64,000 nt of DNA from Caprimulgus europaeus (taxonomy: Eukaryota > Chordata > Aves > Caprimulgiformes > Caprimulgidae). Position 1 is the first letter of the stretch. Each line of letters begins with the position of its first letter. Positions 14,191 to 28,422 of this stretch are shown here, piece after piece. Below the pieces are notes generated by a model. That model was not told the origin of the DNA. It searched no databases and saw only the letters and a list, made by a program, of their open reading frames with translations. The stretch covers positions 3,336,001-3,400,000 of the forward strand of contig OU015544.1 in assembly GCA_907165065.1 (NCBI GenBank), written 5' to 3'. A program made the translations under genes and the position numbers.

Positions 14191-14213
14191 TGGATGGATG
14201 GATGGATGCAAAA
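14191..14213. repeat. (GGAT)n microsatellite
   Basis: About five tandem GGAT units lie in YPEL2 intron 1. Confidence 0.85.
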
Positions 14214-17200
14214 AGGTGATGGTGATGGCACAAAGTATCGCAGACAATTGGCAGGTAACCACCAGAGGGCATCCAGAAGAGATTTAGCAAGAAGCAATTA
14301 AAGCCCATCCGGCCATAGGGAACCAGGGCCAGGCAGGAGGCCAACCGCGCTGCACCTGCCGTGCTCCACATACCACAGCCAGCCCGGCAGGAAAAACATC
14401 AGAGGAGCTCTTGTGCTGAAGGGCTAGCAACACTGAACCTGTCAAAACCACCACTGAAATGCTATTCAGTGTGTGTTCAAGTTTTTTTGGGGTTGTTTTT
14501 TTGTTTATTTTTTTCTTTTTTAAAAAACCAGCAAGATGCCAGCCCATGGACTCATCTCTTCCTGGTCTCTCTCTGATGGAGAGGTTTTCCATGAAGGTGA
14601 TGGGGAAGGTACAAAATGAGTTGAAACTTAAAGGGAACAAACAGTAAATCCTTCAAACTCAGTTTGGGTTGGAATGGGTTTTTTTTAAGTCTGTCTGGCT
14701 TTGTCACTGGATATACTATTATTCCATAACTCATTAAAACCAAAGTAATTTTTGAAAATATGTTTTAAAATTGTTCTTTACAGTTGATTTATCTTCTGTC
14801 AATTTGCAGATTACATAAAAAAGTTCCACTTTTTTTTTTAAAATATGCAACATCCACACCAGTGCATTTTCATGTCCTCAAGTGCAACTGTGCAGTGAGT
14901 AGCAAGCCCAGAGGACTCCTGCATTCAAAGCAAAAGCTTTTTGTATTGAACTACAGCACACAACAGACTGGAAAGTGAGGGAACAGGTTAAAATAACTCA
15001 ATGAAGATGGTGCAGAGATGCTGCTTTCCTGGCTGCAGACTACAGAGAGACAACCATGAGAACTTTCTGACTTTATTTACAGATCTAAGGCTGCTCTTGG
15101 ACCATTCAGTTTCAGAACTGCTAACTCATCTCTCCTGAAATTCAGAGCAAAGCACACTGTTCAAAACAATCCACTCAGAGACACCACTGGGAGCAGGGAA
15201 GGGAAATCATTCCAGCAATTTTAACCAAATTCTTCCCTTTACAGTTTAATCTCGAAAGGCACAGGACAGCTAGGACAGACATCACCTCACAGGGCTGCTT
15301 CAGAGCTTGTTACCTTTTCTGGGCCTGTCTCAGCAACGACATGAACATGGACTGCAAGATTCAGCCTCTACTGAGGGATGACTGACACCTCTGCCTGGAT
15401 TCTCTTCCCACTCTCCTACCAGTTGCCTGGCAGCAAAATCTTTGCAACACAGAAGACCCCACGCTGCTGAAAACAGGCAGCATGGCAAGCACTAAAACCA
15501 CGAGCTGCCCACCCTCCCTTTGCAGGTGTGCTCTGTCACAGCTCAGTTCAATAACCAGATCACAGATGCCAACACACGTAACCAAAGGCAGGAGGAAGCA
15601 CACAGCAAAGCATCATGGCTGGCCAGGGCAGATTTGAAACAAGCCAGCACTTTTGCTCCTACCAGCAAATCCCACTCATACCAGAAATAAACAAAAACTG
15701 CAAGCTGAACTAATTAAAACCACAAATGACTCCATTTCCTCCTTTACATCTAGTGAAAACTCAGGCCAGCGCCCGCTGCAATGGGGTAAGAGTCCTTCAG
15801 CTGAACTGAGCAAGTGGGTACGATGCGCTCCAGCGAGGTAACAGCAACAGCTTGAACACACTGCGAGATGCAGCTCTTCAATTCACCCCCATCCTCCTGC
15901 CCACAAACGCCACACATCCAACCTGCTGGTCACATCTGGAGGTCTAGATCAAGGACATCACGCTTTGCCAATATGATGCATACACAGTGTTCTACAAAAT
16001 GAAAGATCACCCTTGCCTTGCTATTCCAGTACCAACCTGAACTGCAGACACCAAGGCAAAGCTCTTCCCATCCAACTGACCAATTACTGACAAAATGGAA
16101 ACACTCTTTATCTTCCCGACTTCTCTTCCTCATTTGTTTTAATTGTAGAACAGTCTACCCATCCAACTCATCTTATATAATTGCTTTTTGTATTTTTTTG
16201 TGCTCCTTACATTGCCCCATTACCTTCCTTTTTTGCCAATGCAGGTATGACTGTGATTCACTGCATTTGGTCTGCTGGATGGATCATCTGTTTCCCTGAT
16301 AAAGGCTGGGTAGTGACAAGGAACACAGTGAGAACATTTATCTACTGCAACTATCCTTTCAGTATCCTCAAAGTCATTTGCAGCCCAGAGAGGGATCTGC
16401 CATAGCTGCCTGTCATGACTTACTATTTGTGAGCTCCTCCTTGTCAAATCCTGTAAGTTTTCATCTGCTCATGAAACTCATCTGCTCTGAGGGTTCTTCC
16501 CAGGAGCGACTTTTAACCAGCACTGCACTGCCCAGAAGCACATCTGTCACAGGAGAGACAATGACTTTATTTTCTGCTCTGGTACATCTGTCTTTTTTTC
16601 TGAGTAAAGCTGTTGAATTCTGAGCTATCTCTGCCAGTAACACTCTTTATTCAACAGTTACTATATCAGTGAGGTACGTGCTCTCCACAGCAGTGCAGTC
16701 ACCATCCTTCCAGCTTTCATCTCCACTGAAGGCACAGCAACCCATATGTCAAGAGGGCAAAGTCAGGTGAAGATTTATATCTTCAGTCTGCACATGACAG
16801 ATATTTTATAACTGAATCTAGTTTAAGATGGTCAGGTCAGCTGTCACCTCGCCAGTTTCTGTCAGTAGTTCCTCCTGGATATCCTCACCAGGCTGCGTGT
16901 TGCTGCCAAGCTATGTGAACTGACTCACCTCGCTCAGTTCTGCGCCTGCTGCTGACGCGTGCTTGAGCTGGGAGTTCCTGGGATTCTCATTAAGGTTTCC
17001 CCCCCTCTACAGTTAATTATTAACTCCATCTTTTTTTGAGGATGCTGGGCAATCTGTTTTTAATAACATATTGCTCGAGCCATCCTTTAGTAATACTTCA
17101 TGAGTGAAACTTCAACCTTCCAGAGTTCTGTGGCTGCGCTAGGCAAAGCCTAGGTCATACCACGCTGCATTTCTGTCCTCGTAACAAATCATTGCCAATG

Positions 17201-19631
17201 AGAAACAGGAGAAGTGAGAGTGCAGCTTTGACACCGCTCTGCCTTCCCTCTCAGCAGATCAAAAAGTTATCTGAAGGGCAAACTCAAAGTACCCTCGGCT
17301 TCTGAAACTTTTAACAGCCTTTGCTTGACCTCAGGAGTTCAGCTCTGCACAAGTCACAATGGTAGTAAAAAAAAAAAAGGGGGAAAAAACTGTGTTTTTG
17401 TGAGTCAGCAAAACATCCACATTTAACATGCTACACCAACACCTGACCAGGTGTAAAAGAAATGATCTCTTGTCAGACGTGTCAGCCTGCGCGAAGGGAC
17501 CGGAAGGCAGCTCTCAGGGCTGCATTCCCACCCCTTCCAGTGACTCACTTAGCCTGGTACTATCATTTGTTAAAGCAAGAGTGAAGCAGGGATAATAGCT
17601 ATTTACTAAAAACAGAAGAGTGTGATCAGCTTTAATTAGCATTGTCAAATGACTTGAGATTGTCAGGTACAAGATGTGGGAGAACCAAGTCTCATTAATT
17701 ATGTTACTTCCTGCAGCCTTAAGTGGCTTGGCCAGTCCAGTGACGCTGCCGGAGACGAAGCTGCTCCCAACACGCGACACATCCCGTACCAGTGGGAGGG
17801 AACACTCAGCCAGGGCTGGCAGATGTGGCTGTTGAGTAGAGGGTCACAAAGCCACAACAATCACCTTAAGTACTGCAAGACAACTACCTGCCCTGATAAA
17901 CAAGGAACAAAAAGGCAAATTAGATATGGCACAAAGCAGACTCGGAGAGAGAACTGATGTTGAGCTTCATGGAGGATGAAGAGCAGGGACTGATGGGGAC
18001 AACAGGGAGTGTGACTTGGGGCCAGGACCCAGAATTCCTGAGCAGCATCTCACCTGGAAAACTGTATTTTCTTCCCCTCAAAGATAACAAACTATAAAAT
18101 GTCTTTGTTTTGGGGAAAAAAAAGAGATAGAGATCTTCATCTGGCATCACACCACCACCAGACATGCTGCTTTACCAGCTAAAGGTCTGGTCTGAAGAAC
18201 TGAAAAATCCTTGAGTCGGAATAGTCCCTCTCTTCTACGGACTCAGCTTGCCTTCTGGAAGGAAAAGGAAACCTATCCTTAGCCTTTAGTTACAGGGATT
18301 GGAAGGCAAGACCTCCAAATTAACAAAAAACAGAAAAAAGGAAGATCCTGAAGGACCAGCTTGCAGGTCTCTGTCAAGAAGGGAGAAAAAGAGGAAGCTG
18401 TATATTCTGTGATGGTTTCGAAGTGATAAATACTCTCTGCTACGCCAGTCTGCCTGGAACATCATGGATCAACTTCAAAGCAGCTGAGAGAACTGAACTC
18501 TCAATTTCTCCATTCCAGACTCCACTTGGCCATCCCTCCCGAAGCCCACAGCTCTAACACTTCAGAGTTGACCTCTAAGACTCTGCTTCAGTTCAAGCAA
18601 ACAAAGGTTTGCCAGTTAATGACCAAAGCCCAATTAAAGCCTAGCTTTATTGGTGTTTCTTCAAGAGGCTTCCACACACATGGTCAAGGGCAAGATCGTG
18701 ATGCAAGAACAAGAAATAAATGTTTTTTACTTCTCTGCAATCCTCACAGTGCTTGTGTAGTACCACTCCAGATCAAGGAGCTCCCACTTTCTAAGCTGCT
18801 AGTGAGGACCTACGCCAGAGTGACCAGTTCCTTAATTAAATTCTCCCTCAGCAACAGGTATTCAATACGTGAGTCAAGGAGCCTTTGAGGGAATGTGGAT
18901 TTACAGGTAGTGATGCTGTCTTCCTTAACACAACCCTGACCCAACTACCCACACCAAACAGCAAAGAAAGGAAATCACTTATTCAGAAATCTGTGGATCC
19001 AGAGGACACAAGGGAGCAACACAGTTTTGCCAGTTATTCCAATCCTGGCACCACGAATGAGATACCTGCAAAGAAAGTTTATTGACATCTTCATCAGATG
19101 AAATCGATGCTTCTGCCCTCCCTGCAGCATTCCCAACTTTAGCTTCAAAGCACTAGGCTCATTTTTTAAATGGTCTTTCAGCAGGAAACTGGAATTAGGG
19201 CTCCAAGGAGAAAAGGAGAACATCTTAATTCTCTATTCAAGCACTGCTGTTACACAGCAAACAACGTTTACAAGAAACCAGAGGCGTGGACCCCAACGCG
19301 ATGAGATCTGAACCAAAACCAACGGGAGTGCTCTGCAAGAACGAAGTCACGACACACATCCTCCCCAGGCAGGATCCTCTCATGGATTATAAATAGAGCT
19401 CTCTCAGTATCTGCTCATTTACAACCACCTCGCTCAGCAAAGGCCTCTCTCTGCTACCCAGCATAAACTTTAAGTAACCGTAAACGCATTAGCAGAAAAC
19501 CCCGACCTGGAGCGGGTAGCAGGCGCTGAGGCAGGCAGCGCAGGAAGGCAGGTGTGTCACCCCGCCTCTCCCTAACCACTGTCCCCAGCAAAGAATGCCA
19601 CAGTGTGATGGGCCTTCCTCTTTCTGTATTT

Positions 19632-19700
19632 TACAGAATCACACACCACAGCAGGGGTTAGAAGGGACTCTGGAGATCATCTCATCCAACCCCTAAAGAC
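19632..19700 (-). mobile_element. CR1 3' tail (reverse)
   Basis: 'cagaatcacacacca', 'ggttagaagggactctggag' and 'atcatctcatccaacccc' are the reverse complement of the conserved CR1 3' end. Only the terminal ~70 bases remain. Confidence 0.75.
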
Positions 19701-20928
19701 AGAGGCCAGAAAACAGCAGGGACAGATTCACTCCAGTAAATTCTGGGGAAAAGGGCAGAAGATTACATTTATTTTTTTATACCATTAAAATCATATTTTA
19801 AACTAGAACATTTCACATTCTTTTCACTTTAAAAAATGCATTATAATTGAAGCTAGGGACCCATAGCATGCTCCCTGGCTACTTCTGTGATCTTAAACTT
19901 CTCTGGCTCTTCTGGATCAAACCCATAAGTTTCTGTGGAGAAGCACAAGACAAAGGACCCTTCAACATTTTACCTTCTGACCCTACACCCCAGCATAGCG
20001 CTGCACACCCGAGGAAGCTGCTACACCTTTAACTAGAGGCCAGAGCACCACCACAGACCAGCAGTTACCCCTGCTCCCTGCGAGTTTCCACGCACCCGGT
20101 GCAGAAATCGCCTGTCTTTAAGGCCAAGCATCACGCAGGGCGGAGGATCCCCTCTCCACAGGCTGAGCCGGCCGCCCTGCAATCTCTCTTTTGCCACACC
20201 AGGCATGATGTCACTTCTGTAGCACAGAGCCACAGCCTGCAGCTGGGAACGGCCTGGTCTCCAGGGACTCCAGCAGCAGTGTTGGTAAATAAAGCAGCGG
20301 CAGGGCTCGGCTCAGCAGCCAGCCCTCGGGACAGGCTCCAGGAGCTGCCCCCAGCACCCGGGTGAAGATGCTGAACCTCTCCCCGGAGCCTCACACACAC
20401 CTGTGCGTCGGCTGCGGAGCTCACCTGGGCTCTCAGCCTCTTTTATGGTTTTATTCGGGTGAGGAAGGACCATCCCCCCCTCCTCCTCTGGCGTTACCCG
20501 GCCCCACCGGCCACCCCTGCCCGGCTCCAGCAGGTCCCTCCTGTTGATCTCCTCGCCCCACTCCATGCCTGCAGGCGCCGGGGACAGGCGAACCCCTCTG
20601 CGCACTCTCTCGTACACCCTCCCGGGCTCGGACCTGTTGCCCTCCCAGCCTCCAGCCCCTCACCCGGCCTCGCAGACAAAGGCCGCCGCTCGCAGAGCCC
20701 AGGTCCCCTGCTGCCAGCTCCGGGGCCGCCTCAGGCCCGCTCCTCTAAGCCGAGGGGCCACCTCACCGCGGCCCTAAGGAAGCACCCCGCGCCCCCCGCC
20801 CCACAGCAGGGGGGACGCACACGACCCACACGGACAAGGCGGCCGTGGCGCAGCAGCCTGGCCCCGGCCCCGCCACCGCCTCCCTTCCCGGGCCCCACCG
20901 CCCGGCCCTCGCTCCCCGCCGCACTCAC

Positions 20929-21013
20929 TCGCCGCGGCGCGGCCGCCTCAGAGCGCGTCCCCAGCGCAGATGGAGCGCGGCGGCCGACGCGCACAGGCAA
21001 CCCCGCAGCGCCC
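20929..21013 (-). other. YPEL2: Probable YPEL2 non-coding exon 1
   Basis: A strong minus-strand donor (GCGA|GTGAGT) sits at 20,928/20,929 inside a CpG island. A TATAAGG element lies at 21,037-21,043 on the minus strand. A start site 25-30 bases downstream of that element would be near 21,010, giving a leader exon of about 85 nt that splices to the exon at 7,845-8,157. The upstream end is approximate. Confidence 0.45.
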
Positions 21014-21036
21014 TCCCCCTCCTGCCCGCTCCCTCC

Positions 21037-21043
21037 CCTTATA
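21037..21043 (-). promoter_or_regulatory. TATA box, YPEL2 promoter
   Basis: The minus strand reads TATAAGG, flanked by GC-rich sequence, about 110 bases upstream of the first donor site. Position and orientation suit YPEL2 transcription. It is unusual for a CpG-island promoter to have a canonical TATA box. Confidence 0.5.
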
Positions 21044-21460
21044 CCGCTCCCGCGAGCCTGCCGGCCCTGAGCGGCACCACCGCGCACCAATCACTGCCCG
21101 CTGGCACATAGCAACACGCCGGTGATTGGTTGCGGTCAGCCGCAGCCCATTTTTTCGCCACCAATCAGAACGCTAGGCCGGCATGCGCGCTCCCGCCTCC
21201 CCCCCCGCCGGCGCGCACACACACACAGATGCACGCAGCGCCCCCCGCCCCGCCTCGCGCAGGCAGCAGCTGGGGCGGCGGTAGCCAATGGGAGCGGCGC
21301 TGGGAGCGGCGCTGGGAGCCAATGAGAGCGGCGCTGGCGCAGCCGGCGTGGAGCGCGGGGCGGGAATAACAAACAGATGCGGCTGCTCTTAAAGGCGCAG
21401 GCGCCGCCCCGGGGCTGGGCGGGGCGAGCGGCCCCGGTGACCGGGAAACCGGCAGCAGTG

Positions 21461-24400
21461 TCGTAGGGGAGCGGTAACAGCGGGTCATCGCTCTAGAACG
21501 TGTGGTTTTAGTAATGTTTTCTGTCTGGCCTTTTCCCACATCAGGGGATAAAAGTTCCATCTCTGATGGGCTGAAATATATTCGCTTTGTGCTTTTATTC
21601 GTCTTCTAACACTCTACTTAAGAATATTTTAAGCAATTCTCTATTAATTGCTAATTATTGATAACTAAGGACAATGTTCTGTTCCATATACGATGGATAC
21701 AAGGTAATATTAGTTGTGATACTCTTTGGGTTTTTTTTTTTCTATTTTTATTTTGTATTACATATGGGCAAAAAAAAAACCAACCCTACCTTATAGTGAT
21801 ATAAAGTAAATATAGTTTTCTTCCACACGAGGACAACACACCCCTCTGACTGCATTACTAAGGGGGTTAAAATAAAAAATGTCATTTTTTTTTCTCAGAA
21901 TCTAGAGGTACCACCAAGTACAATTTAAATACGGAGATTTAAGCACCATGGTAGTTACCAGCTATTAAGTATATTCAAATGAAGAAAGAAATTGCCGTGT
22001 TATCTTCAGCCAGCTCCCAGAGCCTACTTTGCAGGCTTACTTTAAGCTGCTGCTTTTCTTAGATAACCTCCTTCCTCTCCAAGAGCGAACACATCAGGTT
22101 TCCAGACCACCCATGCTCAAGGAAGCCGTATTTCACAGACCCAGACCAGGTTATGTGCAGGAAGTGGTGAAAAAAAAAAAAAGGGGGTTGAACTTTAAAT
22201 CACCCCGACTTCTGCAAAGTAACCACAAGTACCCAGAGTCAAAACCATCAGCCAAATAAATTAACTCATCATGAAGAAGCTGCTGTGTAACTGTGGATTA
22301 TTTTTCTCCACCCAAAAGTGAGTTGCACAGCAGAATTTGCAGTTTGCTAAGACAGATATATTCTATACACAGAGAACATCGAGATTCTTTTAGATATATA
22401 TAAAGCTCTCTGTTGTAATAAGCTTGCTTTAGGATGCTGGTTAATTGGAATTATATTGATAAAAGTTCAGCATCACCATGGAAATCCAGGGAGCTCACAC
22501 AGCTTTGAAGTTGTAGAAAAATAAGACCACAAAAAAATAAAATAATAAAAAAAAATTTCTTCTTTAACTATATGCTAATCCTTATGACTTAAGAAAACTG
22601 GAAGTTTTTTTAAGGGTAACTGCTTTATTAGCAGCATTTCATTTAGTTCAGAAAATAAAATGGGAATTGGGTCCTAGTTGCTTTCTCATTGAAGCTTCAG
22701 GTCCCATTTTCACACTTGATTCTGCCTTTTGGTTGCAAACTCTGCGAGCTCAGCTTACCCAGCACCACAGATACTTTCACTGGGCTCAGCTTTTGAGAAA
22801 TTTATTCTTTTTTATTTTTTATTTTTAAATCTGCATTTTGGATCTCACCTCTCTGACAGCTTCCAACTGAACAGCTAAGCAGGATTTTTAATTTCTCTAC
22901 TTGCAAACATCCATTTTTTGGAGCCTGAACAGCACAGCTAGTGTTTCCCTGCTCAGTGTCTTGAGATAAATTTTAGCTTTTATTATAATTTAAGACTAGA
23001 AAAGCCAAATGGATAAAGCATCACTGACTGGGGCTAACTTTTGCTACTCCACTGCAACAGCAATATTGAGAGGGGAGAAAGTATCAAATCACTCATAGAG
23101 GTATTGCCTCAACATTTTTACTGCTCCATGACAATTAAGTGGTACTTAAAATCTGCTAAAAATCTGTTTCTTAGCACTCCCAAATTTTATTTGTAGCTGG
23201 TGTTATTGGCTTTGTCATCAAGACACCTCACCTCATATTGCCTTTACTTCTTTATTTGTAGAGTGAGGATACTTCAAACCTTTTCGGAGACATCAGGAAA
23301 CAAGATCTTCCAAGGACTTCAGAACAAAGAAGGGCGCTTTCAGCTATGAACAACAGCAGTAGGGTTTTTTCCCCCCCCACACACTCTTGCAGCATCACTA
23401 TTTTTGGTCCAACAACAAAATGGCAAGTGTTCCCCAGTGCTTCATCTCGTCCCCTCACATCACCAAGATACCCCGACAGCTCACGTCCTTCCCCACGCGA
23501 TATTCCGCATCTTGGGAGGAGGAACCAGACCACCCCCAAACCCACCTTCCAGCTCAGGGAGCCCCAGAACAGTGACAAAACCCAGCATCTGCATCTGAAC
23601 GAACACCTGGTTTTGCTCCAGCTCTGCACTGCAGTTTCCTCATCATCTCTACCGGGAGCAGCCGCGTGTGGAGGGACAGAATCCTCCCGAAATGGCCCAG
23701 GAATGAGCAGGGCTGTGGCGGCCTCCCGCGGCAGGAGGCAGGAGGACAGGCAGGGACCTGCCCACTTGCCATTCTGGGTTTGTTCCAGGTTTTGTGGCTT
23801 TTCTTTTCTACATACTTTGAGTAAGGCATTTCACCCAGCCAGGAAACCAATCTGTTCTCCACTCACGCAAGAAATTCCAGGGACAAACCAGGATCTCTGA
23901 GATTTCTACCAACACCAATGATCTTGCTCATCAATGTAGAAAAGTATATCCTGAAAATACAGGGAAACAGCTGCACCTCAAACCTTCTTGCTTTGGATAA
24001 ACCATGTTAAGTTCTTCTGCATATTCTGTTGGAGTAACAAGTGTTAGTACTGCAGATTTATGATACACAACCCAAAGAGATCGTAGATGAATCTTTCCAA
24101 TGTTAATTAATTCATTCATTAATGCTTCCCAATTCCCTATTCCGATTTACTGCACATTCTAAATAATTAGTTAAATAGTAAAATACCACCCAGAGCAATC
24201 TGGGAAACCCTCTCATCAGCCTGCCAACATCCTTTAAAAGTTACTAAATACTGTCACACACAAACCCCCCCTTCACCTCTCTTACTTAATATGAAGCCTT
24301 AAGGCTTTAAAATTACACTTGACCTTCAAACCTGGTGTAACTTAATGGAAATCCAGTAGGAAAGCTGGAAATTTACCTCTAGGACTAGAGGAAACATTAA

Positions 24401-27400
24401 CCTGCTTGTCATCAGAAAAAGAAAGCTCCAGAAAAAGATAACTTATAGCAAATTATCACCCATTGTAGGACAACACAACAGGGTCCAGAAACAGGCTACA
24501 AATGGAGAACTTGTTAATAGGAACATGTTCAGAACACAGCTAATTTGCTGTCCTCAGTTCAGAAGCAGACACCTGCCAGCTGTCAAAGGCTCCTTGTACT
24601 CCATAATCCATTCCTCTTTCATTGATCATCCACAATCTTTTGTGTAAGTATTCTACAAAGTGAGCAGGTAGAAGACTTGCTGTGTGGGGGAGATGGGTCA
24701 TCAGAACAAAAGTGTCCTTAAGGCACTACAGAAAGGTATTTCAAGATAATTTAAGGGCTACAGTAAGGTAAATTTTAAAATTAAGACTAAATTATCATAT
24801 ATTTATCATTTCAACAAAGACCAACTAGAAAATGATGGTTATTAATAAAGTAAAAAAAAAGCAGATATTTATTTAGGTATGCATTACTGTGCTAAGGAAT
24901 TAAGGATCATGATTTCTACAAATAAATCATTAGAAAGCAGCTCTGATGCAGACAGACATTATTACAGTGAAGTGCAAAGCAAAGGCCAACACCATTGCCA
25001 AAAACTGCTTCAGTTCAGAGTAAGACACTCCCTTCTTTCAGCAACCCTATCCACATAAAAAGATCATCACTGAAGTTCAACGTTTACTACAGTATAAATA
25101 TAATACCATAATCTCAGAAATCATACTTTCAGGCAAAGAAGTCACAACTAATAAGTACTTAGTTTCAGATCTTTTATGAGCAAAGATGTTTTAATGTGTC
25201 ACAATTCAAGAGCATGAATCTTTCTTTACAAGAAAAAAAAACCAAAACATTTCATAGATTTGGAGCTACAAAGGTTCACAAGACTTTCTGCAAATTAAAA
25301 GTGCATGGAGTACATGCATCATCCTTCATACATAAAATATTTTGCACTAGGATTGAGAACACAGTAAGTGTTAAACAATATTTAGGGTTAAAAGTACCTG
25401 AAAAGAATCTCTCCTTGGAGAGAGAGAGAGAAACTGAACATCCTCCTGGACAGCTGTGCAAGTTTGCAACAAATGCTTTTCTGTACAAGTGGTTTAAAAA
25501 TCACACAGCAAGTTCTGGAATATGGGAAACAGTGATTTGAGAGAACAAACATTCTACAGTTACCTTAATTCCACATTATTTTGTTACAAACAGTTATCAT
25601 GGCCTAAGCCCTGTGCACTGGTGCTCGGATTCATGGCCTTGGCCATGCACTGTTACCTGTCTCGAGATCAAACTGAAGCTCTTGTACCAAAGCCTAAATG
25701 ACTGAATAAATTCAGCAGCTTTTCCATCACTGAACTCTTCCCTCCCATGTAACTTGACTCATTCAAATTTCAGATATTAAAGAGCAGACTTGTCTAAGAG
25801 AGGTCATGTATAAACAGCACAGTCAAAAGCCACATCAGATGTAGGAAGACTAGTGGTTGGGAAAAAATGTGTAGATCATCTTTGAAGGCAGAAGGTTCCA
25901 ACACCACTGCTAAAGAGGAAAAAGATAATTCAATTTTAAAAATTAAGTTTGTCATTTCAATAATTGTGTTTTGTCATTCAATACAGAATAAAGCAAAATA
26001 ATTTATTTATGCAGTGATGAGGGAAACTTGAGGGAGAAACTAAGTCTTCACCTCTCCCTTGAGAGATCAAGTCCAGAAATCACGATTGGTATTTTAAAAC
26101 TTAGTTTTTCCTAGCATAAAAATTAATTTTTTTGACATAAAATTGCTATTTGGGAGTACTGTCTAAGACCAGAATTATATTTGCATCTTAATACAGGTGT
26201 GCATGTTGGAAACTCAGTAGCAACAAAACTGAGTTGAAGAAAACCACACTGCATTTAAAAAAAAATAAATAAATTTAAAAAATCATCTATCTGGAGCTCC
26301 ACACTGGCTAGTAAACCAGATGAGGACAGAAAGGGTGGAAGTTTTTCATTTACCTACTGACTGGATATGGAGCCTATTCTGTAACTGTTCTGTGACTACT
26401 AGAAAGCAGGCAGAACTATGACCAGATTGATTATTAGCCATCATCTGACCAGACATAACTGGTCTGAAAGGGAAACAAGAAACTTAGCACATAATAAATA
26501 ATTTCATTCATTTTCCTATGAACAGTTAGGAAGTTACATCTTCCTCTCTTCCATTTAATGAGCAACAAGTCTGATTAAATTAAGAGGAAACTGAATCTAC
26601 AGTCATCTTAACAGGCAGGTATTTAGAAAGACACCATTAACTCATTTGCTACCATCATCACATGTTCAATTACAACTGCAGTAGTTTCTTCCACTTCATC
26701 CATGTAGAATGATCCTCAGAGTGGAATTATAATGCAGAAACAAGTATTATCCATCCAGATGGACTTGATGTTCTAACACTGGCAGCCTACTGAGAGACAT
26801 AATAAAATAGCAAAGATGCTCTGTGATTACAAGTGTGGCAGAGCAGCCAGTGAGTGAAACAAGAGCCCTTCCAAATCTGAGCTAGCAAGGGAAAAAATAA
26901 CTTATTTTAAAAGTTTTTATAGCAGTGAGTATATCTTGCAGTAAATACTATTAAGATCCATCATTTTCAAGTGAAGCTCCTTAAAGAAGTAGATACTATC
27001 AACTAAACAGTAGTTTTGTCCTAGCAGTATCTGATGATTACATGACTGAGCTTTATACATGTCATTGTGTGTAATTAAGCTACAGTAATCAAATTCCTTC
27101 TGAAAACCCCTACCATTAACACAACATCACCAACACACAGAGGCATTGCAGGCTCAAATCTGTTTGACACATGTATAACACCTCTTCACAATGACAGAAC
27201 AGCACCTTCATTGCCAGAAATATCTCCCTATCTAATCCCATTCCATCACACTTGATGTTTCCTGGCTTTTGCCAGTGAAGTTACTTCCATGTCCATGCAC
27301 AGAAACTTAATGAATATTGAATTTGAATTTTGTGGCAAGGAAAGACTAAAATCTACACACATCCTAGCCTGACACTTACTCCTTTTATAAGTATGCATGT

Positions 27401-28422
27401 AAATCTGCTTTGGATGCATTAATCTAATAGGAACATTTAAATTTTTTCCTGAAACTCCTGACCAAAACTTAAGTCTTCTTTGGTCCCTCACCCTAAAAAC
27501 AACTTCCCCTTCATCAAGCTAACAGATGGTAGAAGTACAAATGTGCAAAAGACTTCTAAAAGCTTCCTTTATGAAAAGACTATTTAAAAGTAAATGTAAC
27601 CTATAATAAGTGTAATCTTCCTTTCTGGAAAGCCAGCTACTGCCACGCCATGGTAGCCTGACAGGCAGGTCAGAACCAGGGGCCAACCTAGACTGCTGCA
27701 GTGGAACTCAGTGCCAATCCCATGGCTTAAATGCTCTATTTAGCCCTTGACTGGTAAGTCACAGTACTACCATCACATCAGAAAGGGTCTGAAGACAGTT
27801 GCAACTCAAGCTCAACTTCTTATCAGTAAGAATAATTAAGTACCTCTATACTGATCAAGTGAGTTAATTTTGGTTAAAAAGTGACCACCTTTACTGACTA
27901 CACTTCACAGGCTAAACTACCTGGCTAGCCACAGACTCTGCTTTCCATTTCTCCTGTGTGTTGGTTTGCTTTTTTTGCCCTACAAGTTATCTGAAAACTA
28001 AAGCAACACAAGAAATGCCGACACACAGGGCACATTTTCAGAAATTCTTTCGTTTCTGCCCACTAGAATATAACTGGAATAACAGACACACCTTGACATC
28101 TGCTTAGGAACACTTGTGACAGGTAAATGATGCTTATTATCTACAGGTTTCCTATCCAGCGACTTTCGTCCTAGTCATCATTATTTGTGAAGTGCACTGT
28201 TGCTAAGAGAGCTATTTACAAATGTAAACTATGTAATTAAAACTTTAAAATAAATAGAGAACCTTTACATTAGGTAGCAACTTGACAATAAGGTAATAAT
28301 AGATCATCCAATTACTTCTTTCAAACAAAATGATGTGTGTGTGTTGCTCAATTTTTTTTTTTAAATGAAGAAAATCCTTGGCTCACAATCTGTTCTGCAA
28401 GAACTTCCTCGGTTTTCTTCCC
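21461..28422. other. Intergenic region YPEL2-GDPD1 including GDPD1 3' flank
   Basis: No protein-coding or RNA gene was recognised. The stretch is AT-rich with poly-A and poly-T runs. The part adjoining 28,423 must contain the GDPD1 3'UTR on the minus strand. A minus-strand AATAAA occurs at 26,002-26,007, but which signal is used cannot be judged. Confidence 0.5.

Larger units (their letters stand above)
8158..20928 (-). other. YPEL2 intron 1 (5'UTR intron)
   Basis: This is the 12.8 kb interval between the inferred non-coding first exon and the first coding exon. It is AT-moderate, without coding signals. It contains MIR-like pieces (about 8,700-8,815 and 10,365-10,450), a (GGAT)n run near 14,191 and a reverse CR1 tail (about 19,632-19,700). 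It could hold enhancers, but none can be shown from sequence alone. Confidence 0.5.
20300..21460. promoter_or_regulatory. CpG-island promoter of YPEL2
   Basis: This dense G+C and CpG segment contrasts with AT-rich flanks. Five CCAAT or ATTGG boxes lie at 21,087, 21,125, 21,161, 21,285 and 21,319. A minus-strand TATA box is at 21,037-21,043, and an NRF1-like GCATGCGCGC is near 21,182. A tandem repeat (unit gggagcggcgct) spans about 21,290-21,337. Long open frames here, such as 203 codons at 20,459-21,070, are explained by the scarcity of stop codons in GC-rich DNA. Confidence 0.75.

Noticed and set aside
20459-21070. 203-codon plus-strand frame
   Set aside because: GC-rich promoter DNA of YPEL2 with Pro/Arg/Ala composition and no recognisable domain.
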